64,000 bases of DNA from contig CAUYLG010026952.1 of NCBI GenBank assembly GCA_963573385.1, positions 1-64,000 on the forward strand, read 5' to 3'. Below are positions 11,468-23,039 of the stretch, in pieces; position 1 is the stretch's first letter, and each line of letters starts with the position of its first letter. The translations under genes were made by a program, and so were the position numbers. Below the pieces are notes generated by a model, which was not told the DNA's origin, ran no database searches, and was given only the letters and a program-made list of their open reading frames with translations. The stretch is from Cacajao melanocephalus (taxonomy: Eukaryota; Chordata; Mammalia; Primates; Pitheciidae).

Positions 11468-11607
11468 GCAGGAATCTTAAGCAGGGCTCTGTTTGTATCT
11501 GTCTTGTTGTTGACATCCTGGTCCCTAATGAGGTCATTTGAACATCTGTACCATATCTGCCAAAAGCCAGTTAACTGGAAATGACATTAGCCACTGTTAG
11601 CAGAGTG
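11468..11607 (+). repeat. Unnamed 140-bp element, copy A
   Basis: Co-linear with 14393-14529 at roughly 70-75% identity by eye. Shared blocks include gcagg(a)a, gggctc..tttgt, ctggtccc, aatga.gtcat, aactggaaatgacat and agc.a.agtg. It holds TGAGGTCA (11529-11536) and TGACATTA (11582-11589). I do not recognise the family: it may be an ancient repeat or a local duplication of a regulatory element. Confidence 0.6.
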
Positions 11608-11744
11608 TCTTTTCCCCTTTCTCCCTTGGATCTGTGCTTTGGGGACACACGGATGTAGCTCAGAGGTTCCTAGGGCTCACACATCAAAGGGAGGGATATA
11701 GTCACCAGCAGGCCCCTGTCAAAACATTCCACATTTTTGTTTGC

Positions 11745-12110
11745 TGCCTCTCAACCTTTCCGACACTGAAGACCCCTTTTCATTAAAAATAAAAGATTTT
11801 TGAAAGATCAAGTCTTCAAACATAAAGCACTGATTAAGTCATAATATACCTATTTACCCATTTCCTATTAATCAACCTTCATATGTAATACTGATCAGAC
11901 AACACTAGCAATGTGAAATTGACATCATTTTAGATCAATGAAATTTCTGTTAGACTAGTTGGTCTAAACTATGGTAAGAGAATGGTTTCCTAAAGTCTTT
12001 TATTGTATGTTTGTTTTCAAAAATTAGCAATTATTGTTAGACCTTTTACATGAATAAAATGTCCAGGGATTTCTATCCTTGACCATGTTAAAAATCTGGG
12101 ATCTAAAACT
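11745..12110. other. Unclassified old repeat, possibly hAT-like
   Basis: The opening tctcaacctttccgacactg, aagacccctttt resembles the terminal motif of hAT-Charlie-type elements in which 'tctcaacctt...gacccc' recurs. The rest is AT-rich and not matched. Weak call. Confidence 0.25.
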
Positions 12111-12486
12111 GCCTTATACTCTACCACTATTGTTCACTTTTGTTAATTATTTCCTTTAGCTAACTGGGTACAGGGGCCTGAGGTACAAGACAGTTTGAAC
12201 ACTCACTGTGTCCCAAGTCCGAGCTAGGAGCTTTATGGTCTTAACGGCTTTTATTCATCCCAAGCCCTGTGGTAGGCACAGGAGTGACCCAGCAGGACTG
12301 AGTTTTGAGATTCTTAGGGTAGCTCTTAGCTCTTGGGACTGAGGTGCCAAGGGAAGCCAAGAGTCCTCAAAACAACCATGCTGGCCTCAAGAAGAGCATA
12401 GTTCCTACCTCGACCAGAGTTTGTACTCAGAAGGAGCCAGAGAGTAGCTGCTCTGAAAGGAAAGGCCTGGCTTCCTTTTCTAGACT

Positions 12487-12517
12487 CTGTGTGTGTGCAT
12501 GTGTGTGTGCGTGTGTT
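12487..12517. repeat. Short TG microsatellite
   Basis: Alternating TG with CATG and CG interruptions. Confidence 0.9.
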
Positions 12518-12629
12518 TGCATTGAGGGGTTGGCTTCCTCATAGCTATTGCTTTCTTAGAGGTTTTTATTATTTCTATCAACATAAGTAACCAGGAAACT
12601 ATGCTGTGACCTAATGGAAATTAATGTTG

Positions 12630-12930
12630 GGCAGGACCATAAATCATTTCAGAGATGAGGAAACTGCAACACAGAGGAACCTTGAACTGCTGAAGAATCA
12701 CACATCAAATAGGGGAAAGTCAACATTTCTCTCAGAGCTTCTGGTTCCAAAGTCCATGTTCTTACAACTTCATAGAACAGCAGGGCTAGCTGGGCTCATA
12801 AAGACAATATAGTCCAATTTCTTCATTGTGCAGATGGGGACACTGAGGCTCAGAGAGGGGGTGCTCTTGTCTAGGTTTGTGACTAATTAGAAAAAGAACC
12901 AGAGACTAAAGAAAAGTCTCCTAACTTCGA
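12630..12930 (-). repeat. Two MIR-like SINE fragments, antisense
   Basis: First: atttcagagatgaggaaact, gcaacacagagg (12640-12780). Second: tagtccaatttcttcattgt, gcagatggggacactgaggc, tcagagagg (12810-12930). Both follow the antisense MIR core; the second has the 'agtccaa' variant start. Confidence 0.6.
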
Positions 12931-13289
12931 CTCTAGTGTACCTTTGAGATTTGAATGACCATTGGAAATAAATGGAAACTTAGAGATCCATCCATCCATT
13001 CAAACATCTAAGCAACCTTAAATCCTCATTAGAAATGAGTACACCTTGCCCAGAGACCTCCTATAGCCGTATCCCATTGGCTACAATTGCCCCCCATGCT
13101 GAAGCTTAAGCCATTTATTGGTGGGGGCATGGGACGTACCCCTCTCCTAATCTTCACACTCCTGTCTCCCACTGCTGCCTATCTAATAGCTGCAGTTGCA
13201 TATCTGTCAGGCGCCTGGAACCAAGCACACACAATCCCAGCCCTAGATCCCTTCCCAGCCAGAAGTGCTCCTCTGCAGTGCTCTTTATC

Positions 13290-14045
13290 TCAGTTAACAA
13301 CACTCGTATTTAATTGGTAGTGCCATCCCAAAACTTTGATGTTATCTCTCTCTCTTTTTTCTCTCACTCTCTTCTCCGAATTCATTATCCAATCCTTTTG
13401 CTTCAACCTTCAAAATTGTTCCCAATTCCAATCACTTATCACCACTTCTCCAGCTCCCACCTGGTACTCGATGCTGGCTGGTCACCTGTTTTCCTTCTTG
13501 TCTCATGTTAGTCTGCTTTCCGCACAGTGACCATGGGAATCCTCTGAAATTATAAATTACAGAAGATCCTCCAGTGATTTCCCATCATTTAGAGCAAAAT
13601 CCAAAGCCATTTCTATGACCCAGCCTCATTTGTAACATTCCAGCCACATTGGCTTTCTGGCTATTATTCAATATGCAGGTTATTCTTACCCTGAGGCCTT
13701 TGCACCTGCTATTATCCTTGACTGAAACATTTTCCCCTATAGAATCACAGGTTGGTACCCTCCTTCCATTCATGCCTCAGCTCCGATATCACCTCCTTCG
13801 CCCCCTTATCTAAAACAGCAAGCTTATTTTTCTCTATACATTTACTTGGCATTATTTTTGTTCATATCATTTATCATTTGGTCTGACATTGCAAATTTAT
13901 TATATAATATATAACTGTGTGTTTATTAAAGCTTCATGAAGGCAAAGACTTTTTTCTAATGACTTTATCTTTAGCACCTAAACAATGCCCACCACAAAAT
14001 ATGCTAAATTATGTTTGTCAAATGAATGAATGACTGAATGAATGG
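13290..14045 (+). repeat. L2 LINE 3' region, long
   Basis: About 750 bp in sense L2 order: catgttagtctgctttccgc, cctccagtgatttcccatca, gagcaaaatccaaagcc, gaggcctttgcacctgctat, cttcatgaaggcaaagact, then agcaccta and a terminal (GAAT)n tail. It is one of the longest L2 pieces in the window; no coding frame remains. Confidence 0.85.
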
Positions 14046-14049
14046 CTTA

Positions 14050-14390
14050 GGATAATGACAGTTTATACCTTGAGGATGCGAATAGGCCAATCTCTTCCAG
14101 AGGAGAGTGTGTATATGAGAAAAATTGGTTATGTTAGCCCAGGAGGAAGGATAAGTGGGTGTCAGCAGATGATCAAGAGTGTATACTACATCGGGCTTGT
14201 CCAGTTTCTATGATTACAGTCACCAAACACTTTTGGGTAAACTCAGAATGTCCTGTTTGGTCTTGTTGAGGCAAAGCAGCCAGCAGGAGGGTGCATACTG
14301 GTTCTCTGGGGCTGGGCCAGGGTGAAAACACAGGGTGTCTATTCTCCAGGCCTATAGCAAGGCCAAGAAATGAATTGTGACTTCCTGGGG
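14050..14390. other. Unique non-coding sequence
   Basis: Nothing recognised between the L2 tail and copy B of the 140-bp element. Confidence 0.4.
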
Positions 14391-14392
14391 CA

Positions 14393-14529
14393 GCAGGAAC
14401 TCAGAGCTGGGCTCCATTTGTTATCTCCCCTGGTGACAGGCTGGTCCCCAATGATGTCATCTGAGCATCTGCAGGCACCTCTGCCAGGAGCCCACTAACT
14501 GGAAATGACATCAGCTACCAGCAAAGTGA
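14393..14529 (+). repeat. Unnamed 140-bp element, copy B
   Basis: Partner of 11468-11607, offset about 2.9 kb and in the same orientation. It has an exact inverted pair, TGATGTCA at 14452-14459 and TGACATCA at 14506-14513 (both CRE/ATF-like). Copy A keeps the positions but not the exact bases. Confidence 0.6.
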
Positions 14530-15190
14530 CTTGGGCGCCCAGCAGACACGTCCCACTGATCCCCTGTCTGGAGCTCATCTCTCTGCCTACCTGGAAGTCT
14601 TCTGGCTGGCACTTTGGCAAACAAAGAGGCATTTGAGAGGGAATTAAGCTGACTTTAAAAGATAGCCTCAAAGTGTTTCCCAACACATCGATGCTTACAT
14701 TGAATTATAGGTGCTAATAAAGCTGTCAGAGCCTTGGCTTGAGAACCAAACTCAAGCTAAAGGATCCCTGGGAAATGATGAGAATTCATCTGGGCCTGGA
14801 AAGTTGGTCCCTGGCCCAGCTGGAGGCTCATACACACACTACATGGCCAGGAAACAGCTGGAATAACCTACTCCAAGCTGCACTGCAGATTGGCCGAAAG
14901 GGCTTACCATAGTCTTAAAGCAGGAGTCAGCCAGCCTTGCTGATATCTTCATATCTCATTGTGTTCTGGGGCTGCTCTGATCCTTTCCTTTCTAAAATAT
15001 GCCCAGGGTGGCCATTAAACCTGCGTGATGACCAGAATTGTAAGAAAGAGGAACAGTATTTGGAGAATTAGGGAAAAGGAGATATCACAGAACACTCTGC
15101 CTGGGACGTACCAAAGATCCAAGATCAGGACCCTCATGTCTGTGCTTCTGTTCCAAAGACACAGGAAACACACAGGTAGACCCAGAACTC
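14530..15190. other. Unique non-coding sequence
   Basis: No repeat or exon recognised. Confidence 0.4.
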
Positions 15191-15194
15191 ACAT

Positions 15195-15300
15195 GGAGCT
15201 CTACTTTTCTGGGAACCTATTATCTGCCAGGCCCTATACCAAGTTGTTTACATGTGTGATTTTTTGAAAGCATCCAACAGTCCTGTGAGAAATCTGTTTA
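15195..15300 (-). repeat. MIR SINE fragment, antisense
   Basis: gggaacctattatctgccag, gccctataccaagttg, tttacatgtgtgattt is the antisense MIR 3' end. Confidence 0.6.
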
Positions 15301-15476
15301 TTCATTTCCACAAATATTTATGAGAATAATAATACTCCAGGCCCTGGGCTAGATGTTGGGTTACAGTAGAGAACAAGATAGACATACACTGTACCCTGTC
15401 TCTTGAATCTGGTAGCATAAGCAACAACCATTGACAGTGAATTGGAATGTTGTGAATATTAAGAAGGAGAAGTTTG
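15301..15476 (-). repeat. L2 LINE, antisense, left of Alu
   Basis: acaaatatttatgagaataa, tccaggccctgggctagatg, gttacagtagagaacaagat is the antisense L2 3' end. It continues after the Alu at 15792. Confidence 0.75.
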
Positions 15477-15947
<471 letters not shown>

Positions 15948-16426
15948 GCCACTGTGTCAGTTTACTGCTGCTGCTGTATCCAATTACTACAAACTTATGA
16001 CTTAAAACACAAATTTATTCTCTTACAAACTCTGGACATCAGAAGTTGAAAATCAATTTCACTGGGCTGAAGTGAAATCATTGCAGGGATGGATCCTCCT
16101 GGAAATCTGTTCTTTGCTGTTCCTTCCATCTTCTGCTGCCTGTGAACACTCTTAGGCTTATGGAGTCATCACTCCAATTTCTGCTTCCATGGTCACGTTG
16201 CCTCCTGCCCTTCTGTAGCCCAATCTCCCTCTGCCTCCCTCTCATAAAGCCGCTTGTGATTACATTTAGGACTCGGCTGAGTAATTCAGGAAAATCTCTT
16301 CCTCTCAAGATCTTTGACTTTATCTCCTCTGCAAAGTCCCCTTTGCCATATAAGGTAGCAGTCACAGTTTCTAGAGATTGGGATGTGAATATCTTTGGGG
16401 GCCATTATTCAGTTTATCACAGCCAC
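15948..16426 (-). mobile_element. Solo MLT1-type MaLR LTR with GCCAC target duplication
   Basis: The antisense MLT1 pattern runs TGTGTCAGTTTACTGCTGC, aactctggacatcagaag and a terminal attcagtttatcaca. The LTR occupies 15953-16421. The 5-bp sequence GCCAC is repeated exactly at 15948-15952 and 16422-16426, as expected for MaLR integration. No internal region is attached, so this is a solo LTR inserted in the L2. Confidence 0.85.
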
Positions 16427-16461
16427 AAAGTGGTAAAATGTTTGTGGGATGCCTGTAGAGT

Positions 16462-16712
16462 GTCAGCATAATATAGTGATTAAACATGCAGGCTCTGGGT
16501 GCCAACACCTAAGTTTGTAACCTGTGAAATGCTTCTTTGCTGTATGACTTAGAGCAACTTCCTGCACCTCAATTTTTCCATCCATAAAGTGGGGCTAATA
16601 ATAGCACCTACCTTATATGAGCATCATAAGGATTATTTCAAGTTAAATATGTAGAACAATGCCTGGCATGTTGTATGTGCTCAATAAATATCAGTTTTAA
16701 ATATTATTAACT
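16462..16712 (+). repeat. MIR SINE, sense, near complete
   Basis: catgcaggctctgggtgcca, gctgtatgacttagagcaac, ccataaagtggggctaataa, aacaatgcctggcatgttgt, tgtgctcaataaat: one of the best preserved MIRs here. Confidence 0.92.
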
Positions 16713-16769
16713 ATTTGTATAAACTGAGAGGAGCAAGGAGGAGAAGATCTAGGAGACTAGAACATCAAG

Positions 16770-16980
16770 TGGGATTTGATTTTAGGTGATGCAGAGGTTT
16801 GAATTCTATTACATGAATTTGGATCATTATCCTAATGATGACTGAAGTCACTGAAACATTTTTAAGGGGAGGGAGCGTCATAACTTGATTTGTTTTTAAA
16901 ATGTTCACTTTGGTTGCACGGTGAATAATTAGTTGAGACCCATCAAGAGGCTCTTGCTATGGTCAAATGAGAGATAATGT
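16770..16980 (-). repeat. L2 LINE internal part, antisense
   Basis: ttaaggggagggagcgtcat, aacttgatttg, aaaatgttcactttggttgc, agttgagacccatcaagagg matches the antisense L2 segment that includes 'gagtgacatgatctgattt' and 'atcactctggctgc' in the family. Confidence 0.55.
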
Positions 16981-16982
16981 TG

Positions 16983-17185
16983 GCTATTCACATTTATTGA
17001 AGAAGCAGCTGAGGCTCAGAGAAATGAAGTCACTCGTTTAAGTGGCTTTATGAAGTTCAGGCTTTAACTACTAAGGTCACTGAGTTAGCAAAAAGTGGAA
17101 GTTATCAACCAGGGGTGGGATTTGAGACCAAGTGGGTTTGATTCTGAAGTCTATGCTTTCCCTTGCACTGCATGGTCACTGTTAC
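16983..17185 (-). repeat. MIR SINE fragment, antisense
   Basis: agctgaggctcagagaaatg, aagtcactcgttta, then tgggatttgagaccaagtgg and ctgaagtctatgctttccc, the antisense MIR 5' part, with extra sequence in the middle. Confidence 0.6.
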
Positions 17186-17600
17186 CCTAGCGAAGTGAGT
17201 GAAAGACCTGTCACTCCCCAGACACAATGGGAGAAGCTGCTTTAAGGACCTGATAGGAGGCTCTTTGAGGAAAAGCCTTTGCTTTCCTTGTCTTTCCTTC
17301 AACTCAGCTTCTCTCCCATTGATAGGGAAACGTTTCTTCAAGTGCAATAAAGTGTCATTTCTGTCTAATGAATCTTCTATTCCGCTCCCAGATTCACCCT
17401 TCAGCTTGTTCTCCCAGGTTAGGCTTCCGTGATCATTGACTGCTTGGGCTTCATCTGAAAGGATTCTCTCCGCCCTAGCCACAGTGCCAGTGCTGACAGC
17501 CGTGCCTAAAGTCCACAGTTCATCTGGGTCAGGGCCCTCATGTTATACAGGATTCTTTGAGATGAGAGTGATAAATACTGAACTCAAACCAGCTTAAGAA
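17186..17600. other. Unique non-coding sequence
   Basis: Frames on both strands (77 and 125 codons, 17105-17482) stay open over this segment, but show no known domain and overlap the MIR. Confidence 0.35.
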
Positions 17601-17843
17601 TAAAAGACAAATTTATTTATTTGATGTTTATTTTATTTTTCCAGAAGTTATTGGGGTACAGGTAGTATTTGATTACATTAGTAAGTTCTTTAGTGATGAT
17701 TTGTGATATTTTGGTGCACCCCAAACTCAAGCAGTATACACTGCACCATATCTGTAGTCTTTTATCTCTTGCCTCTCCTTCCCACTCTTCCCCACGAGTC
17801 TCCAAAGTCCATTGCATCATTCTTATGTAAAAGGCAAATTTAT
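17601..17843 (-). mobile_element. Truncated primate L1 (L1PA/L1PB-type) 3' end with 16-bp target duplication
   Basis: Antisense L1 3' UTR: ttggggtacaggtagtattt, agtaagttctttagtgatga, ttttggtgcacccc, gagtctccaaagtccattg, with the T-rich tail on the left. The insert spans 17617-17827. It is flanked by TAAAAGACAAATTTAT (17601-17616) and TAAAAGGCAAATTTAT (17828-17843), 15 of 16 identical. Heavily 5'-truncated and non-coding. Confidence 0.92.
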
Positions 17844-18350
17844 AAACAACAAAAGCTAAAATATGCCAAGAGATATTGCCTTCAGCTGTGGGGGGATCTA
17901 GGTGCTCAAATGATATTGAGAATTTGCCTTGTTTTATTTCTCAGAATTATTTTTTTGTTGCCTTTCCCAGGGTGGTTCATTTTATGACAAGACATCCGCT
18001 AACACTAACAGCTCCTGGCTAGCATTCCATCTGCTCAGCAAGTCCAGTGGAAAGAGCTTTTCTTTTGTGGTGGATGCAGGGAAAGTCTCAAAGTGTGTCT
18101 TACTGGATAGACTTGAGACACATGCTCATCTTGAAACCAGTTGCTGTGGCAAAGGATATAAATTATCTTCACTGGTTGAGCTAGGACCGTATGTCTTCCT
18201 TGGAGCTAGATGGGGTAGGATCAGCCTAATCCAAACTGGGTCGACTGACAATTGGGAATAGAAACTCCCTAAAGGTGAAGTTAGGTGCTGTTCACACAAA
18301 AGGGGAATTGATGAAAAGCCCATGAGAGCTCAATAAATGTCCACTCTTCT
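17844..18350. other. Unique non-coding sequence
   Basis: No repeat recognised. Open frames of 94-110 codons overlap the L1 edge and have no recognised domain. Confidence 0.35.
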
Positions 18351-18354
18351 CACA

Positions 18355-18560
18355 AGTCCCACACGCTTTTCAGTCTTTCCACCTCAGTTTGTCTGGTCTC
18401 TTCCACCTGAAATGTCCTCCTCTTACACCCGACTTACAGAAAACTTCTCAGGGCCAGACTCAATAGGTTCTTCCAGGAAATCTTCCTTTATCTGGAGGAC
18501 AGGCTCCCTCTCCTCCCTTTCACCTGTAACCTTCTATCCACACCTTCCTTTGGGCTCAGG
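18355..18560 (+). repeat. Possible L2 LINE fragment
   Basis: ttccacctgaaatgtcctcc, then aggttcttccaggaaatctt resembles the L2 segment 'tgcctggaatgctcttccc...aggaagccttccctga'. Divergent. Confidence 0.3.
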
Positions 18561-18989
18561 AAGCTGTGCATTATAGTCACGTGGGCCGCCCCTTCCCTCC
18601 TCCCCTGACTAGGGATGGCCTAGCAGAAACTAGGGCATCCACATGATGTTTCTTTGCTGGACAAGGCACAGAAGAGGTGCTCAAATGATATTTGCAAATC
18701 AATCGTTGTCCCCAATACAGTCATGAGAAAAAGCATTCCAAAGATACAATTAACAATAATCCTTTAGTTGATGAGTTGAAGGTGGCATCTCATTTCTCCT
18801 CATTGCTTCCTCCTTGTTTTTCTGCTCCTGCACTTCTCTCGGGCACCCCACTTCATGGAATTAGAGACTTTTCAAGCTGAGAGAGGCTTCAGGGAGCACC
18901 CAGTCCAGAAGCAGAGCTGCATTAGTCTCTTGACAACTTGTTCAGTAGTTTTTCCATTGTAATCTGTTTTTCCTTTTTTTGAGTATCTC

Positions 18990-19110
18990 AATTTGTCCTC
19001 CTAATGATGTTATAAATAAGCTATTATTGCTCCTTTATTTCATGATGTAGAAACTGAAGTGCAGAAATATGAAATGGCTTGCCTTACTGCAAATTTTGTT
19101 TTTAATCCTG
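18990..19110 (-). repeat. Possible MIR fragment, antisense
   Basis: taagctattattgctccttt, tgatgtagaaactgaagtgc, aaatggcttgcc fits the antisense MIR core. Confidence 0.5.
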
Positions 19111-20418
19111 GCTTTTATATTTCCTTCATCTGGTCTTCTTAATACATGTGCATCTTTTATTTTAATTCGATTTCTTTCTATGATGTTAAAAATGTTTAGG
19201 TGAGCCACCTGGAAACCATTTTATAAGGATATGGGGTCTAACCATATGCTGATATAAAGATTAATTCACTCAAGAACACGTGGACTTGGAGCTGAAATCT
19301 TGGCTACTCTATGCCCTGGGTTCCCTTGACTTCCTGCTGCCAGAATGTCCCCACACAGTGGGGCTGAGAATGGAGGTCCATAGAAAGAAGACAGGAGGAT
19401 AGGGTTACACTTGAAGCTGAGAAACAATATGATTCACTTCCCATCAGCCCTCAGATGCCTTTGCTTTCCCCACTAGACATGAGCTCATGGAATTCTATTT
19501 CCCATTCCTTTCGATAGATTTTCCTTTTCCTGGAGTAAGGTTAAATGGAACCATCACAGGGACGCATTCATTAAGAGCAGCCGTTAAATAGTAATAGAAT
19601 AATTGTGCCGGCCCTGGTACTACAGCGTTGATAACTAGCATTGCTCTTAGAACCTACAGAGGCCACATTTACGTTTTAGGGCAGCACTTTTGAAAACTTT
19701 GGCATAGGTCCCCAACACTGTTTTTCTTCCCGCAGCGTGATGTGAGAACAGTGTTACAGTGCGTGCCTTGTTTAAGCACAAGCCAAGCACTGTGCAGCCT
19801 GGGAGGCGGATTATGCTCCAGATGAATTCACGGAAAGCCTCGGCAGGAATGGGTTCAGTTCCTGCAGGCTCAGTGTATATATATATATATTACAATAATG
19901 TCTGTTGCAAACAGACTTCATGGTTATCATACCAATGTAAGGAGCAGCTGAATGTGAAGGAACAAGCACATGTTTTGACTATTCATATACTTGAACTTGA
20001 CATTTGACTTTCAAGGCCTTCTGCATTTGGTTTAGGCTCATTTTCCACTATTGACTGACATATATAAACCTTAAATCCAGAGGGCAAGTAAGTTTCATTC
20101 TATGTACTAACTCTGAGTACTTGGGAGTGGCTGCCTGGAACACTGTGTTGAGAGGAATTCCAAGGCCACATCCTAACTTAGTGGGATAAAGCTCTTGGAT
20201 TGATTATTGAGGTCTGCCATAGGCAAAGGGGAGGTGGCTATCAGCACACACACCTGCCACCCCTATCTCTGCCCAGCATGTTAGCTTTATTGGATAGGGT
20301 ACTATTTTATACCTTGCTATGCCTACCTTTCCTTACTTTCTTTTCATCTGTTAGGAATTCTTTTCTTATAAATATCTCTTAATATTCTTTATGAACCATT
20401 GCAAACTATAGCTATTCT
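19111..20418. other. Unique non-coding sequence with a short TA run
   Basis: No repeat recognised except (TA)8 at about 19875-19891. Confidence 0.4.
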
Positions 20419-20440
20419 ATAAAGCTATTAATAATATCAA

Positions 20441-20720
20441 GGCCAGGCATGGTGGTGCATACCTGTAATCTCAGCACTTTGGGAGACCGAAGCAAGTAGA
20501 TTGCTTGAGTTCAGGAGTTTGAGACGAGCCTAGACAACATAGTGAAACTCCATCTCTACAAAAAATACAAAAATTAGCCAGGCGTGATGGTGTATGCCTG
20601 TAGTCCCAGCTACTCAGGAGGCTTGAGCCTGAGACTGATGCTGCAGTGAGCCAAGATCATACCACTGTACTCCAGCCCGAGTGACAGAGTGAGACACCAT
20701 CTCAAAAAAAATTAAAAATA
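20441..20720 (+). repeat. Alu SINE (older, J-like)
   Basis: ggccaggcatggtggtgcat, cagcactttgggagaccga, aaaattagccaggcgtgatg, ccactgtactccagcccgag. The second monomer has a short deletion. A perfect 12-bp repeat ATAAAGCTATTA occurs at 20419-20430 and 20721-20732. The left copy is separated from the Alu start by 10 bp, which suggests extra 5' bases at insertion. Confidence 0.97.
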
Positions 20721-20732
20721 ATAAAGCTATTA

Positions 20733-21315
20733 TGAAACCCTCCTAAGTGGAAATATGTTTCTTTCTTCACCATTCTTTTAGCCTTTGCTAACACTCTGAG
20801 TTAAGTACTATTACCTAGCTTGAATTGGAAAGTTATACATCTTTATACCTGTGTCTCCCGGAGAATTTTAAGTTCCTCAATGGTAGAAATCATCTCTCTT
20901 TTATCTTTACATTCCTGTGGCCGTTTGCTAAAAAGAAAGGCTAGATTTCAAGGATGGGTCTTAGCTTCTTTGGTCACATCTTCCTCTTTTACAGACGGAA
21001 AAATGATCCACTGACACAGAATTGGAGAGTTGTCAAAGGTCACACTGAAAGTTAGAAATACTGATTCTGACTCCAAAACTCAGACTTCAGGAATGTTAGA
21101 GTTGGAAGGAACAGGCTGCTTAGCTGAATTTTAGTAGCCAGGAAGCTCTGAGTGAAAGGACATCTGACCTTTGCTTGCGACTTCCTTATTTTGGGCTTTG
21201 ATGTTCTAGTTTCATTGTGATAGCCTTGTGGTAAACATGATTTTATTGTGAACCACGAAAAATTATTTTTGGAAATAAGCTGGAACGGAATAGTGAACAA
21301 ATAAATATAAATCAG
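20733..21315. other. Unique non-coding sequence
   Basis: No confident repeat. gaatgttagagttggaagga near 21092 resembles the start of an old SINE-type unit. Confidence 0.35.
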
Positions 21316-21317
21316 TC

Positions 21318-21435
21318 CCCTCATTTATTCATTCATTTATCTAAGGGAAATTATTGACATTGTTCAAGGTCCTGGGAGATAGTAGTAAACAAAACAGACA
21401 AAATCCATGCCTGTATGGAGTTTAAACTCTAGAAG
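21318..21435 (-). repeat. L2 LINE 3' end, antisense
   Basis: tcatttattcattcatttat, caaggtcctgggagatagta, aaacaaaacagacaaaatcc, tggagtttaaactctag is the antisense L2 terminus. Confidence 0.8.
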
Positions 21436-21454
21436 TATGTGTGTGTGTGGTTCA

Positions 21455-21665
21455 GTTTGTTAACTCACCAAATCCTCAAACACTATATGTTACAGTTAAT
21501 ATTATAATCATCTTCATTATTAACAAAGTAATTATGGTCCCTGACGAGAAAATTAAGGTTCAGAGAGATGAAGCAATTTTCCCAACGTTGCACAGCTAAA
21601 AGGTGATAGAGGCAGGATTTTAATTCAAGTAGCTGGCTCCAGCCCCTCTGCCCTGAATCACTATT
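21455..21665 (-). repeat. MIR SINE, antisense
   Basis: ctcaccaaatcctcaaacac, gaaaattaaggttcagagag, gttgcacagctaaaaggtg, gaggcaggattttaattcaa in antisense order. Confidence 0.8.
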
Positions 21666-21667
21666 GC

Positions 21668-21790
21668 CACATTTACAAACAGAAAACTGATACTCAGAGA
21701 GGGTAGGCTACCAAGCCAAGGCCACATAACTCTTTTAGGGGCAGGATTAGGCTTTCCGATTCGCAGACCGGGTTCTTTTCAGGCCACTAG
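21668..21790 (-). repeat. MIR SINE fragment, antisense
   Basis: acagaaaactgatactcaga, gagggtaggctaccaagcc, ggggcaggattaggctttcc: a second MIR head-to-tail with the first. Confidence 0.65.
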
Positions 21791-21999
21791 TCTGCCTTTC
21801 TTTTCCAAACTGTGGGAAGGACTGGGACAGACAAAATCGATGGGTCCAAGGGCTGGGTAGGATCTGAGAACACGTAATTTCTCTTGTAGGATAGACATGG
21901 GCTGTTTGTTTCTCACATTGGCGAGATGATGGGAGGGTGGGGAACAGACTTCCAACACACCAAATATTACCCTAATTGGCTCAAAGGCCATGATTGTAT

Positions 22000-22460
22000 C
22001 AAGTTCCAGAAATTATGAGTGAACCAGACAGTTAGGCCACCGCAGCTGGTCGGCAAATTATTGGCTCAAGTGTTGTAATTATTAAATGCAGCAGAGAGAG
22101 AGAGAGAGAGAAAGAAAGAGAGCAAGAAACTCAGACACTTAGTCCGGGATAATTGATCCAAAAATTATGGGTTCCAAGAAGGCCAACACTTGCTTAAATT
22201 TAGATTTGGACTCCACTCCTGTCACACGCACACAAATGACTACTGTTTCCTGGACACCCACTCAGCACACACAATCAGCCCCTCAGCTCTGCCAGCCCGC
22301 AGGAACAAAAGGGATTTTGATTCTGATTATTTTTAAACTTTAATGACAAATCCTTTCCTTCTCTACATTAAAAAATAAAGGCCGTGCATAGTACCATTAA
22401 GGGACTGCTCGCTGCTGTGCGATTCTCAGAGGCACTCACGTTGTTTAAATTTTAATTTCT
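22000..22460. promoter_or_regulatory. Candidate conserved regulatory element
   Basis: Repeat-free apart from a GA tract. It has clustered ATTA/AATT cores (gcaaattattggctc near 22053, gtaattattaaatgcagc near 22075, gataattgatccaaaaatta near 22148) and a CCAAT-like site. Composition resembles developmental enhancers. Inference only. Confidence 0.25.
22093..22122. repeat. GA microsatellite
   Basis: (GA)n followed by (AAAG)-type imperfect units: a polypurine tract. Confidence 0.95.
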
Positions 22461-22773
22461 GGGTTGAAATGTTTATTGAAAACATCACTATCTCTCTAAA
22501 CAACAACAAAAAAGTTTCTTTTCTTGTCACTGTACTAGTTTGTTCTTTTACCTGCTCTCACTTTGCCTCAGCAGGAAATCTTCCTGCTTCTCCGTGGCTG
22601 TATGGCTCCAGGAAGTCTCACTTCATCCCTGTGATCCAAATTTGCTATTTCTGCCCTGGACAAGCAATCCTCAGTGTTTTTTCTTCTTTGTAAATTAAAA
22701 TCTGTGTTAGGGACAGGCTAAGGACCTAAGTCTGCAAGTTCTTGGCCACAGTGGGGCAGAGTTCCTCTAATTA

Positions 22774-22808
22774 TAATGATAATGATGATATTGACAATGA
22801 TGATGATA
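22774..22808. repeat. Imperfect GAT repeat
   Basis: aatgataatgatgatattg and tgatgatgat units. Confidence 0.8.
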
Positions 22809-22837
22809 TCAGGATTGTGACAGTGATGAAATCTCTA

Positions 22838-22990
22838 TAACATTCTCTGGGCACCTCCCATGTGCCAGACCCAGTTCTGGGTTCTTTATATGCATTATCT
22901 TCCTGTATTCTTCAACACACTAAAAGGAAGCTATCATTAACCCCATTTTGCAGAAGAGAAGACAGATTACGAGAGCTCCTTGCACCAGGG
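22838..22990 (-). repeat. MIR SINE, antisense
   Basis: tctgggcacctcccatgtgc, cagacccagttctgggttc, catcattaaccccattttgc-type core, gaagagaagacagattacg. Confidence 0.8.
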
Positions 22991-23039
22991 AAGGAGAGAT
23001 GTAATCATTTCTTATTCTAGAATAATATTGACAGTAACA

